From CAVZBW01 sp963773635 (GTDB lineage: Bacteria; Actinomycetota; Acidimicrobiia; Acidimicrobiales; RAAP-2): a stretch of 64,000 nucleotides of DNA. Under the pieces are notes generated by a model, which saw only the letters and a list, made by a program, of their open reading frames with translations, did no database searches and was not told where the DNA came from. The position numbers and the translations under genes are program-made. The first letter of the stretch is position 1, and every line of letters starts with the position of its first letter. The stretch lies in contig CAVZBW010000005.1 in NCBI GenBank assembly GCA_963773635.1, forward strand, positions 1,302,001-1,366,000, given 5' to 3'. Below are positions 24,092-32,412 of this stretch, piece after piece.

Positions 24092-25495
24092 TCATGCCGC
24101 CGTGCCGCCGACGGTGACCGCCCCCGCGATGCGCAGCGTCGGCTGACCGCAACCGACCGGCACGCTCTGCCCGTCCTTGCCGCAGGTACCGGGCATCATC
24201 GCGAAGTCGTTGGCCACGGCGTCGATCCGCCGGAGCACCTCCGGCCCGTTCCCGATCAGGTTGGCGTCCCGCAGCGGCTCGGTGAGGCGGCCCCCCTCGA
24301 TCAGGTAGGCCTCCGTGGTGCCGAAGACGAAGTCCCCGGTCGTGGTGTTGACTTGCCCCCCGCCCAGCTTGGCGACGTAGACGCCGCGGGGCGTCTGGGC
24401 GATCACCTCGCCGGGATCGTCCTCCCCGGCCAGGAGGAAGGTGTTGGTCATCCGCACCATCGGCAGGTGCTGGTAGCTCTGGCGGCGCCCGTTGCCCGAC
24501 GGGGCCCTCCCCTCCTTGCGGGCCCGCAGCCAGTCCCACATGTAGTCGGTCAGCACGCCGTTCTCGATGAGCACGTTTCGAGCGGCCGGCCGGCCCTCGT
24601 CGTCGATCGTGTAGGCCCCCCACTCGCCGCCCACCGTGCCGTCGTCCACCAGCGTGATCAGGGGGCTCGCCACCTGCTGGCCGACCTGGCCGACGTACAC
24701 GGAGGCGTCCTTCACGATGTGGTCCGCCTCGAGGCCGTGCCCGCAGGCCTCGTGGAACAGGATGCCCCCGCTCCCACCGGCCAGCACGACGGGCAGCTCG
24801 CCCGACGGGGCCGGTCGGGCCTGGAGCTTGGTCAGTGCCCGGCGGGCCGCGATGCGGGCGATCTCCTCGACCTCGACGCGCTGGAGCAGCTCGAGCCCCT
24901 CGGTGCGCGCCACGGTCTCGAAGCCCGTCTGCATGCCGGTGTCGCCCGTCGCCACCACCGAGACGCTGAAACGCGTCCTCACCTGGTCGTCCTCGGCCAG
25001 CACGCCGTCGGACGTGGCGACCAGGATCCGCCGCCGGCTGTCCCCGTACCCCGCCTGCACCTGGCTCACGGCGCCACCCGAGGCCCGGGCCGCCTCGTCC
25101 GCCCGCGCCAGGAGCTCGAGCTTCTGCTGCTTGGGGACCGTCTCCGGCAGGATCTCCGCCCTCGGGGCCACCGGTCGGAGGGTCGGAAATTCGGCCCTCC
25201 GCACGCCGCCTCCACCCTCTCGGGCCACCGTTGCGGCGGCCTCCGCGGCGCGCGTGAGGCCCTCCTCGCTCAGGTCCGCGGTATGGGCGAAGCCCGTCGT
25301 CTCGCCGACGATCACCCGGATGCCGGCCCCACGCTCGCGTCCCGACGACAGCTCCTCGACTCGCCGGTCGTCGAGCACCGCGCCGGAGCTGCGCCGGTCC
25401 TCCGCGAAGACCTCCGCCATGTCCCCGCCCCGCCGGAGCGCCGCGTCGACGACCCGCTCCACCACACCGGGATCGATCAACGGGGCATCGGTCAC
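24092..25495 (-). CDS. tldD: TldD metalloprotease
   Basis: 467 aa from GTG 25495. The HEACGH zinc motif is at residues 238-243 in GILFHEACGHGLEAD, the TldD hallmark. The C-terminal GTCGKDGQSVPVGCGQPTLR block is also conserved. With PmbA it forms the TldD/E protease. The start is chosen because TACGAT lies 7 nt upstream; the frame is open further upstream only into the divergent thioesterase gene. tldD and the thioesterase share a promoter region of under 20 bp. Confidence 0.9.
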   Translation of the reverse strand: MTDAPLIDPGVVERVVDAALRRGGDMAEVFAEDRRSSGAVLDDRRVEELSSGRERGAGIRVIVGETTGFAHTADLSEEGLTRAAEAAATVAREGGGGVRRAEFPTLRPVAPRAEILPETVPKQQKLELLARADEAARASGGAVSQVQAGYGDSRRRILVATSDGVLAEDDQVRTRFSVSVVATGDTGMQTGFETVARTEGLELLQRVEVEEIARIAARRALTKLQARPAPSGELPVVLAGGSGGILFHEACGHGLEADHIVKDASVYVGQVGQQVASPLITLVDDGTVGGEWGAYTIDDEGRPAARNVLIENGVLTDYMWDWLRARKEGRAPSGNGRRQSYQHLPMVRMTNTFLLAGEDDPGEVIAQTPRGVYVAKLGGGQVNTTTGDFVFGTTEAYLIEGGRLTEPLRDANLIGNGPEVLRRIDAVANDFAMMPGTCGKDGQSVPVGCGQPTLRIAGAVTVGGTAA

Positions 25496-25514
25496 GAGCG
25501 GTATCGTAATGGTT
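25496..25514. promoter_or_regulatory. symmetric bidirectional promoter with overlapping -10 elements
   Basis: TATCGT (25502-25507, plus) and TACGAT (25503-25508, minus) overlap by five bases. Each is followed by exactly 7 nt and a GTG: 25515 on the plus strand, 25495 on the minus strand. Both transcripts should be leaderless. Confidence 0.6.
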
Positions 25515-25958
25515 GTGTCACATAGGGCCTCCGGTGCAGTAGATCTCTCCACGGTCGCGACCTCGGTCCGCGCCGGCATCAACGCCCAGATGAGCCTGAC
25601 GGTCGGAGAGCGGGACACCGCCCTCGCCCTCGGGAGCGGAGACGTCGCCGTGCTCGGAACGCCTCGGCTGGTCGCGCTCTGCGAGGAGGCCGCCTGCCGG
25701 GTGCTCGAGGACCGCCTGGACCCGAGCCAGACGACCGTGGCCAGCCGGGTCCAGTTCGATCACCTGGCGCCCGTTGCCGTCGGGAGCACCGTCACGGCCG
25801 AGGCTACGCTCCAACGAGTGGAGGGGCGCCGCTACATCTTCACCGTGTCGGTGTCGATGCAATCGGACAGCTGCGCGACGCTGGTCGGGGCGGGGCGGGT
25901 GACCCGCGTCCTGGTGGATCGAGAGGCCTTCTTGCAGAAGGCCGGCCGTTCCCGGTGA
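25515..25958 (+). CDS. hotdog-fold thioesterase, FlK-like
   Basis: 147 aa from GTG 25515; ATG 25509 is also in frame, but GTG fits the leaderless spacing. The pattern VLGTPRLVALCEEAACRVL followed by QTTVASRVQFDHLAPVAVGSTVTAEATL is that of the fluoroacetyl-CoA thioesterase-like (FlK) hotdog family, with the Glu of CEEA in the helix position. The family hydrolyses acyl-CoA thioesters; no specificity can be stated. Its stop overlaps the dxs GTG. Confidence 0.75.
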   Translation: MSHRASGAVDLSTVATSVRAGINAQMSLTVGERDTALALGSGDVAVLGTPRLVALCEEAACRVLEDRLDPSQTTVASRVQFDHLAPVAVGSTVTAEATLQRVEGRRYIFTVSVSMQSDSCATLVGAGRVTRVLVDREAFLQKAGRSR

Positions 25959-27970
25959 TCCTCCCGAGCATCGAGACACCAGAGGACCTGCGGCCGCTCA
26001 GCTACGAGGACCTCGCCAAGCTCTGCGCGGAGATCCGGTCCTTCATCGTCGAGGCGGTCACCACGACCGGCGGCCACCTCGGCTCGAACCTCGGGGTGGT
26101 GGAGCTCACCCTGGCGCTGCACCGGGTGTTCGATTCGCCCCGAGACGCCATCTTGTGGGACACCGGGCACCAGGCGTACGTGCACAAGCTCGTCACCGGG
26201 CGGCGGTACCGGTTCAAGGATCTCCGCCAGGAGGGCGGCCTGTCGGGATACCCCAACCGCGCCGAGTCGGAGCACGACTGGATCGAGAACAGCCACGCCT
26301 CGACCGTGCTCTCGTACGCACACGGCCTCGCCACCGCGTTCGAGCGGGGCGAGGGTGGGCCGGAGCAGGCGGAGCGCCGCGTCGTCGCCGTGCTGGGTGA
26401 CGGGTCCCTGACCGGCGGCATGGCCTACGAGGCGCTCAACAACCTCGGCCACTCCAAGAGCCCCGTCGTGGTCATCCTCAACGACAACGGTCGCTCGTAC
26501 GCGCCGACGATCTCCCAGCTCTCGCAGAGCCTGACGACCCTCCGCCTCAACCCCACCTATCTCCAAACCCGCAGCCGCGTGCGCAACCTGCTCCGCGAGA
26601 TCCCCGCCGTCGGCGAGCTCGCCTACTCGGGGATCCACGGCGTCACGAGCGGGCTCCGCGAGATGGTGGCTCCCCACATCTTCTTCGAGGCCCTGGGCGT
26701 GCGCTACGCCGGTCCGATCGACGGGCACGACATCGCGTTGATGGAGCAGGCCTTCGTCCACGCCGCCGAGTGGAACGGCCCGATCGTCGTCCACGTCCTC
26801 ACCCAAAAGGGGCGGGGCTACGCCCCGGCGGAGGAGGACGAGGAGCAGTGCCTCCACGACGTCAAGGCGAGGCGGCCACCGAGCGGGACCCCGGCCGGCG
26901 GTCCGGCGGCACCGAGCATCCCGACCCAGACCCAGCCGGGCCTTCGGAGCGACGCCAGGAGCGGTGCCCCGTCACCCGCGGCCGGACAAGAGGCGATCCC
27001 TACCCTGGTGCCGTCCACCTACACCGAGGCCCTCACCCGGTCGCTGATCCGCCATGCCGAGGCGAGGCCCGAGCTGGTTGCCCTGACGGCGGCCATGCCG
27101 GGGCCGACCGGGCTCCTGCCCTTCCAGCAGCGATTTCCCGATCGTTGCTTCGACGTGGGCATCGCCGAGCAGCACGAGATGACCGCCGCCGCCGGGATGG
27201 CCATGGGCGGGCTCCGGCCCGTCGTCGCGGTGTACTCGACCTTCTTCTCACGGGCCTTCGACCAGGCCAACCTCGACGTGAGCCTGCATGGCCTGCCGGT
27301 CCTCGTTGCGCTCGACCGCGCCGGCATCACCGGGGACAACGGGCCGAGCCACCACGGCGTCCTCGATCTCGTCCAGACCCTCTCGATCCCCGGGATGACG
27401 GTCTTTGCGCCGTCGTCGACCGAGGAGCTCGAGGCCATGGTCGCGACGGCACTCGAGCTCGAGGGCCCGGCGTCCATCCGGTATCCGTCCACCCCACCCC
27501 GCCACGTCTCACCCGACGAGGTGGGCACGGGACTGCAGGCCCGCCGGGTCCGGCAGGGTGACGGCGGCGTCTGCCTGCTCGGGGTGGGCAAGCTGCTGGC
27601 CGCGTGCCTTGCTGCGGCCGACGAGCTCGAGTCCGTGGACGGGGTCCGCGCCACGGTGTGGGACGTCCGGGTCGTCTCCCCGCCCGACCTGGTCATGCTC
27701 GAGGATGCGGCGCGTCACTCCTTGGTGGTCACCGCGGAGGACGGCTTCCGGTTCGGGGGTGCCGGGATGTTCCTCGCCGACGCCATGGCCCGGCTCTCGG
27801 AGGCGGACGCACCCGACGTGGAGGTGCTGGGCATACCGCGGCGGTTCATCCCCCAGGGGCGGGCCGACGACCTCCTCTCCGAGCTCGGGCTCGACGGTCC
27901 CGGCATCGCACGCTCGACTCGGGCGGCCCTCAGCCTTTGTTGGCGCCGTGGGCGCGCACGTAGTCGTTGA
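25955..27970 (+). CDS. dxs: 1-deoxy-D-xylulose-5-phosphate synthase
   Basis: 671 aa from GTG 25955 (GTGA overlap with the thioesterase). DXS condenses pyruvate and glyceraldehyde 3-phosphate in the first step of the MEP isoprenoid pathway. GHQAYVHKLVTGR, the TPP motif GDGSLTGGMAYEALNN, and DRAGITGDNGPSHHG are all present. The linker between the first two domains (about 310-345) is a Pro/Gly-rich insertion of some 30 residues. The last 41 bp overlap the convergent nucleotidyltransferase gene. Confidence 0.93.
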   Translation: MILPSIETPEDLRPLSYEDLAKLCAEIRSFIVEAVTTTGGHLGSNLGVVELTLALHRVFDSPRDAILWDTGHQAYVHKLVTGRRYRFKDLRQEGGLSGYPNRAESEHDWIENSHASTVLSYAHGLATAFERGEGGPEQAERRVVAVLGDGSLTGGMAYEALNNLGHSKSPVVVILNDNGRSYAPTISQLSQSLTTLRLNPTYLQTRSRVRNLLREIPAVGELAYSGIHGVTSGLREMVAPHIFFEALGVRYAGPIDGHDIALMEQAFVHAAEWNGPIVVHVLTQKGRGYAPAEEDEEQCLHDVKARRPPSGTPAGGPAAPSIPTQTQPGLRSDARSGAPSPAAGQEAIPTLVPSTYTEALTRSLIRHAEARPELVALTAAMPGPTGLLPFQQRFPDRCFDVGIAEQHEMTAAAGMAMGGLRPVVAVYSTFFSRAFDQANLDVSLHGLPVLVALDRAGITGDNGPSHHGVLDLVQTLSIPGMTVFAPSSTEELEAMVATALELEGPASIRYPSTPPRHVSPDEVGTGLQARRVRQGDGGVCLLGVGKLLAACLAAADELESVDGVRATVWDVRVVSPPDLVMLEDAARHSLVVTAEDGFRFGGAGMFLADAMARLSEADAPDVEVLGIPRRFIPQGRADDLLSELGLDGPGIARSTRAALSLCWRRGRARSR

Positions 27971-28670
27971 CCGCGTAGTACGAGTCGATCGACTCGCCGG
28001 CGTCGCCCCAAAATCCCTCGAGCACGTCGAAGCTCATCTCGCCTCTCTCGACATAGTGGTTGTTGACGTCGGTGATCTCGAGCTCCCCCCGACCCGACGG
28101 CCGCAGCGTGCCGATCACGTCGAACACGGAGGCCTCGTAGCAGTAGATGCCCGTCACCGCGTACCGGCTCGGAGGATGGTCCGGCTTCTCCACGATGCGC
28201 GTCACCCTGCCCCTGTCGAGCTCGGGTACGCCGAGGTGGCAGAGATGCTCCGGCTGGTCGACCTCGGTCAGGAGGATCCGCGCGCCGACGGGCCGCTCCG
28301 TGAAGGCATCGATCATCGGTCGTAGCGATCGTTCGACGATGTTGTCGGCCAGCATGACCACGACAGGCTCTCCGTCACAGAAGCGCTCGGCGAGTCCCAA
28401 TGCCTGGGCGATCCCCCCCGGCGACTCCTGGTAGGCGTAGCACAGCCGGTCGATCCCGAACTCGTTGCCGTTACCCAGCAATCGCAGGAATTCGCCGGCG
28501 TGCGTTCCCCCGGTCACCAGCATCAGGTCCGTGACGCCGGCCTTGACCAACGCCTCGATCGCCCACTGGACCATCGGCCGGTCGTAGAGGGGGAGCAGGT
28601 GCTTGTTGGTGATCCGGGTGAGGGGATGCAGGCGCGACCCGGTGCCGCCGGCGAGCAGGACACCCTTCAT
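27930..28670 (-). CDS. glucose-1-phosphate thymidylyltransferase-type nucleotidyltransferase
   Basis: 246 aa from ATG 28670. GVLLAGGTGSRLHPLT (residues 3-18) is the NTP-binding signature of the RmlA family; KHLLPLYDRPM and the later VEKPDHPPS are conserved. It is shorter than RmlA (about 290 aa) and resembles the short single-domain NDP-sugar pyrophosphorylases. It could supply dTDP-glucose to the rfbB/rfbD pathway 20 kb away, which lacks its own rmlA in the window. The start is set by TAGACT 8 nt upstream. The 3' end overlaps dxs antiparallel by 41 bp. Confidence 0.82.
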   Translation of the reverse strand: MKGVLLAGGTGSRLHPLTRITNKHLLPLYDRPMVQWAIEALVKAGVTDLMLVTGGTHAGEFLRLLGNGNEFGIDRLCYAYQESPGGIAQALGLAERFCDGEPVVVMLADNIVERSLRPMIDAFTERPVGARILLTEVDQPEHLCHLGVPELDRGRVTRIVEKPDHPPSRYAVTGIYCYEASVFDVIGTLRPSGRGELEITDVNNHYVERGEMSFDVLEGFWGDAGESIDSYYAVNDYVRAHGANKG

Positions 28671-28678
28671 CGCCGCGC

Positions 28679-28688
28679 AGTCTACGTT
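28679..28688. promoter_or_regulatory. divergent -10 elements sharing TA
   Basis: On the minus strand TAGACT (28679-28684) precedes ATG 28670 by 8 nt; on the plus strand TACGTT (28683-28688) precedes ATG 28696 by 7 nt. Both genes of the 25-bp intergenic gap appear leaderless. Confidence 0.55.
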
Positions 28689-28695
28689 GCCTCCC

Positions 28696-29514
28696 ATGTC
28701 CGACCTCGTCCAGCTCTCCGACGTGACGCTGTCCTTCGACGTCTCCGGCGACGGCGATCCCGTCGTCCTGGTCAACGGATGCGGGGCCCCGGCGCTGGCC
28801 TTCCAGCTGGAGCTGGCACCCGGCCTGGTCGCCGCGGGCTACCAGGTTGTCACCTACGACCACCGGGGCATGCCACCCTCGTCGGCGCCGCCCGCCCCGT
28901 ACTCCGTGACCGACCTGGTGGACGACCTGCGGGGGCTGCTCGATCACCTCGGGATCGAGCGAGCACGGCTCGCGGGCCACTCGATGGGCGGTTGGGTGGC
29001 GGAGATGCTGGCGGCCCGCGAGCCCGAACGGGTCCGCGCCGCCGCCTTCATGGGCAGCTGCAACCCGTCCACCGAGTGGGAGAGGATCAGCGCTCAGGCG
29101 CAGTGCGAGATGGCCCGGCTCGGAGAGGCCCTGCCCTCCCTCTACGACACGATGGAGGTGCTGCACTACCTGCCCAACTCGGAGCTCCAGGATGACGAGG
29201 TGGTCGCCACGTGGAGGGCGCTGCTCGACAACGCCACGCCCTGGGCGAACCCCGGACGTCTCGGACAGTGGGAGGCCTGCCGGAGCTGGACGACCGATCC
29301 CGACCGCACGGCCCACTGGTCGGCGCTGCGGGTCCCCTGCCTCATCATGGCCTTTGAGCACGACATCGACTCGCCACCGGCCCGCGCCCGGGAAGCCGCG
29401 AGCCAGATCGCCGGCGCACGGTTCGTCGAGGTGCCCGGCGTGAGCCACCTCGGGCCGATCACCCATGGCGCCACGGTGTTGGAGCATCTCCTGGCCTTCT
29501 TTGCCGAGACCTGA
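28696..29514 (+). CDS. alpha/beta hydrolase
   Basis: 272 aa. NGCGAPALAFQ is the oxyanion loop region, YDHRGMPPSS the conserved turn, AGHSMGGWVAEML the nucleophile elbow (Ser near residue 97), and SHLGPITH supplies the catalytic His. It resembles the 3-oxoadipate enol-lactonase / peroxidase-like group, but without aromatic-pathway neighbours the substrate is open. It is convergent with the alcohol dehydrogenase gene of the HIP operon. Confidence 0.8.
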   Translation: MSDLVQLSDVTLSFDVSGDGDPVVLVNGCGAPALAFQLELAPGLVAAGYQVVTYDHRGMPPSSAPPAPYSVTDLVDDLRGLLDHLGIERARLAGHSMGGWVAEMLAAREPERVRAAAFMGSCNPSTEWERISAQAQCEMARLGEALPSLYDTMEVLHYLPNSELQDDEVVATWRALLDNATPWANPGRLGQWEACRSWTTDPDRTAHWSALRVPCLIMAFEHDIDSPPARAREAASQIAGARFVEVPGVSHLGPITHGATVLEHLLAFFAET

Positions 29515-29562
29515 GGAGATCGGCGCCCTCTCCCGGGCCGGCTCACCCGGGGTGCTGCCCTC

Positions 29563-30675
29563 CTAGGAGGTCAGCGTGAGCACGCCGCGGGCCAGCTGGC
29601 CCGTCTCCATCTGCTCGATGATCTCGTTGACGTCCTCGAGGGGCCGTGTCACCGACACGAGCTCGTCGAGCATCAGGGCGCCCGATCGGTAGAGGTCGAT
29701 CATGAGCGGGATGTCCTGGTGAGGCCGGCACGAGCCGTAGCGGCAGCCGATCAGGCCTCGGTCGACGTACGCCAGATCGTTGATGTCCACGTTGATCTCC
29801 GTGCCCCGGGGCGGGATCCCGATGGCCACCGCGGTCCCACCCCAGTCGAGGGACTGCAGGGCGCTGCGCAGCACGGCGGCATGGCCCACACAGTCGAATG
29901 CCCAGGTGACGCCGCCCATCGGGCCCATTGCACCGGCGGCGGACTCCGGGTTGGGCGGCAGGAGGTCCCGGATCGCCGCAGCCGCGTCCGTCGCCGAGGC
30001 GTCGACGAAGTCCGTGGCACCGAACTGGCGGGCGTACTTCTCCTTGGAGACCATCGTGTCGACGGCCACGATCCGGCTGGCGCCGGCGATCCGGAGCCCC
30101 TGGATCACGTTCAGCCCGATGCCGCCGACACCAAAGACGGCGGCGGTCTCCCCTGGGCGCACCCGGGCCCGGTTGAAGACCGTGCCCACGCCCGTCAGGA
30201 CGCCACAGGCGATGAGGCACGCGGACGTGAGGGGCACGTCGTCGGGAATCTTGACCGCCTGCACCTCCTGGACGACGGTGCGCTCGGAGAAGACCGAGAC
30301 CGCCGCGAAGTTGGAGGCGGGCCGACCCTTGTAGGTGAAGGGCTCCGAGACATTGCCAAGGGTGTGAACGCACCAGGTGGGATGCCCGGTCGAGCAGGCA
30401 CGGCACACGCCGCAGTTGGCGGTGGTGGCAACCACGACGTGGTCACCCGGCTTGACGGACCGGACCTCCGAGCCGATCTCCTCCACGATGCCGGCGCCTT
30501 CGTGGCCGAGCACGGACGGGGCCTTCCACGGAATGGTCCCGTTGATGACCGAGACGTCCGAGTGGCACACGCCCGCCGCGCCGATTCCGACGATGACCTC
30601 ACGGGGCCCCGGGTCCCGTACCTCGAGGTCATCGGTGACGTCGACGCCGTCCCCCGTGTACACGATTCCCTTCAT
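29563..30675 (-). CDS. zinc-dependent alcohol dehydrogenase (NDMA-dependent type)
   Basis: 370 aa. GVCHSDVSV (catalytic-zinc Cys), GHEGAGIVEEIG, and the structural-zinc cysteines in CGVCRACSTGHPTWC are all present; GVGGIGLNVIQG is the NAD-binding motif. The spacing matches the TIGR03989 group of actinobacterial dehydrogenases with tightly bound NAD. It is last in the fadE30-ipdF-fadD3 operon, with its ATG overlapping the fadD3 stop, so it may act on a ring-degradation intermediate, though no such dehydrogenase is established in the HIP pathway. Confidence 0.85.
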   Translation of the reverse strand: MKGIVYTGDGVDVTDDLEVRDPGPREVIVGIGAAGVCHSDVSVINGTIPWKAPSVLGHEGAGIVEEIGSEVRSVKPGDHVVVATTANCGVCRACSTGHPTWCVHTLGNVSEPFTYKGRPASNFAAVSVFSERTVVQEVQAVKIPDDVPLTSACLIACGVLTGVGTVFNRARVRPGETAAVFGVGGIGLNVIQGLRIAGASRIVAVDTMVSKEKYARQFGATDFVDASATDAAAAIRDLLPPNPESAAGAMGPMGGVTWAFDCVGHAAVLRSALQSLDWGGTAVAIGIPPRGTEINVDINDLAYVDRGLIGCRYGSCRPHQDIPLMIDLYRSGALMLDELVSVTRPLEDVNEIIEQMETGQLARGVLTLTS

Positions 30676-32405
30676 TGCTGCTCCGATCTGTCGTCTCGTC
30701 CGTCTCGTCCGTCTCGTCCGTCTCGTCCGTCTCGTCCGTCTCGTCCGTCTCGTCCGTCTCGTGCCGCCTGACGCTCGGCATACAGGCGCCGCAATTCGGT
30801 CTTGAGCACCTTGCCGCCGGCGTTGACGGGGAGCGCGTCGAGAAACTCGACATGGCGGGGCGCCTTGTAGTTCGCCATGATCGACCGGGACCATTCGAGG
30901 AGCTCCCGGGCCAGGTCCGGCCCCGCCTCGGCCGAGGCCGAGGGCACCACGAAGGCGCATCCCACCTCGCCCATGCGTTGGTCGGCCACGCCGATCACGG
31001 CGACTTGCGCGATCGCCGGCGATCCTCGCAGCATCGCTTCGATCTCGGCGGGGTAGGCGTTGAAGCCGCCAACGACGAACATGTCCTTGACCCGGTCGGT
31101 GATCCGGACGTAGCCATCGGGGTCCATCGTCCCCACGTCTCCCGTGTGCAGCCATCCCTCGGCGTCGATGGCCTCGGCGGTGGCCCCGGGGTCGTTCCAG
31201 TAGCCGTCCATCACGGTGTAGCCCCGAACCACGATCTCTCCAGGGTCGCCGCGGGACACCTCTCCCTCGGGCCCGAGCACCCGGACCTCGAGATCGGGAA
31301 TGGCTCGCCCCGACGTGGTGGCGACGAGCACCGGGGAATCGTTCCGCCGGCACATCGTGACGGTTCCGCACGACTCGGTGAGCCCATAAGCGGTGAGGAC
31401 GGTGTCGAACCCGAGCTCGTCGCGCATGGCCTCTACGAGCTCGACCGGGACGACCGCTGCCCCGGTCACCCCGAGGCGGAGCGATCGCAGGTCGTAGTCC
31501 CCGCGCCGAGGATGGTCGAGGATCGACTGGTAGAGGGTCGGTGGTCCCGGCAGGACGCTCACCCGCTGGGCGGCCACCGTCTCGAGCACCCGATCGGCGT
31601 CGAAGACCGCCTCGGGGAGGAGCGTGGCGCCGGTCATCAGGCATGCCAGGATGCCCGCCTTGTAGCCGAAGGTGTGAAAGAAGGGGTTGACGACCAGATA
31701 GCGATCGTCCGCTCGGAGCCCGACGATGGACGCCCAGGTGCCAAAGGTGCGAAGGGAGACGGCGTGGGTGGACGTCGCCCCCTTGGGGTTGCCCGTCGTG
31801 CCGGAGGTGAAGAGGAGGTCGCTCACGTCGTCCCCGTCCACCTGGCGCCCACGGTCGATGGCGGCGTCCACCGGCACGCGCGAACCCGCGTCGACGAGGT
31901 CGCCCAAGGATCGCACGGGCCCGACGCCCGAGGTGTCGGCGGCCGGCGAGGCCCCGTGCTCGCGAAGGACGACGATGTCGGAGAGCTGGCCGAGCTCCTC
32001 TCCCTCGAGCAGTGCGGGGTAGTCGACCCCGAGGAATCCCCGGACGGTGAAGAGGGTCCGGGCACCCGAGGCCCTCAGGATGTAGGCGGCCTCGGCGCCC
32101 TTGAAGCGCGTGTTCAGCGTCACGAGGATCCCGCCGGCACCGAGGACGCCGAGCGCGGCGACGATCCATTGGGCGCTGTTGGGGGCCCACACCGCGACCC
32201 GGTCACCCCGGGCCACGCCCGACGCCATCAGCCCCCTCGTGACGTCCAAGGTGGCTTGGGCCAGCTCCCCGTAGGTCAGGCGGATGTCGCCGTCCACGAC
32301 CGCCTCGGCGTCCGGGTGACAATCCGCGGCGTCCTCCACGAGGCGCGGCACCGTCCCCCAGCGAAGGTCGGCCCTTGGATCCTCGTCGGTGCTCATCGGC
32401 GCCAT
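30672..32405 (-). CDS. fadD3: FadD3-like HIP-CoA ligase / acyl-CoA synthetase
   Basis: 577 aa. ANL-superfamily ligase: FTSGTTGNPKGA, YGLTESCG, GWLHTGDVG and the Lys in GGKVLKTEL are present. FadD3 activates the steroid-derived HIP (rings C/D remnant) with CoA. The order fadE30-ipdF-fadD3 is that of M. tuberculosis Rv3560c-Rv3559c/Rv3561, which favours this specificity. The last about 30 residues are an R-D-G triplet tail encoded by a 9-bp repeat and have no counterpart in the family. ATG 32396 is an alternative start. Confidence 0.8.
   Translation of the reverse strand: MAPMSTDEDPRADLRWGTVPRLVEDAADCHPDAEAVVDGDIRLTYGELAQATLDVTRGLMASGVARGDRVAVWAPNSAQWIVAALGVLGAGGILVTLNTRFKGAEAAYILRASGARTLFTVRGFLGVDYPALLEGEELGQLSDIVVLREHGASPAADTSGVGPVRSLGDLVDAGSRVPVDAAIDRGRQVDGDDVSDLLFTSGTTGNPKGATSTHAVSLRTFGTWASIVGLRADDRYLVVNPFFHTFGYKAGILACLMTGATLLPEAVFDADRVLETVAAQRVSVLPGPPTLYQSILDHPRRGDYDLRSLRLGVTGAAVVPVELVEAMRDELGFDTVLTAYGLTESCGTVTMCRRNDSPVLVATTSGRAIPDLEVRVLGPEGEVSRGDPGEIVVRGYTVMDGYWNDPGATAEAIDAEGWLHTGDVGTMDPDGYVRITDRVKDMFVVGGFNAYPAEIEAMLRGSPAIAQVAVIGVADQRMGEVGCAFVVPSASAEAGPDLARELLEWSRSIMANYKAPRHVEFLDALPVNAGGKVLKTELRRLYAERQAARDGRDGRDGRDGRDGRDGRDGRDDRSEQQ
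30692..30763 (-). repeat. 9-bp tandem repeat at the 3' end of fadD3
   Basis: Seven exact units of CGTCTCGTC (30692-30754) plus one unit with a single change. On the coding strand the frame reads R-D-G repeatedly. Confidence 0.95.
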
Positions 32406-32412
32406 GCTTGCC

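Noticed and set aside
30692..30763. CRISPR-like array
   Set aside because: The 9-bp units are head to tail without spacers and are in frame within a coding sequence.
30676..32190. Upstream extension of the alcohol dehydrogenase to 875 aa
   Set aside because: The extra part is fadD3 read in the wrong frame; the dehydrogenase starts at ATG 30675 in an ATGA overlap.
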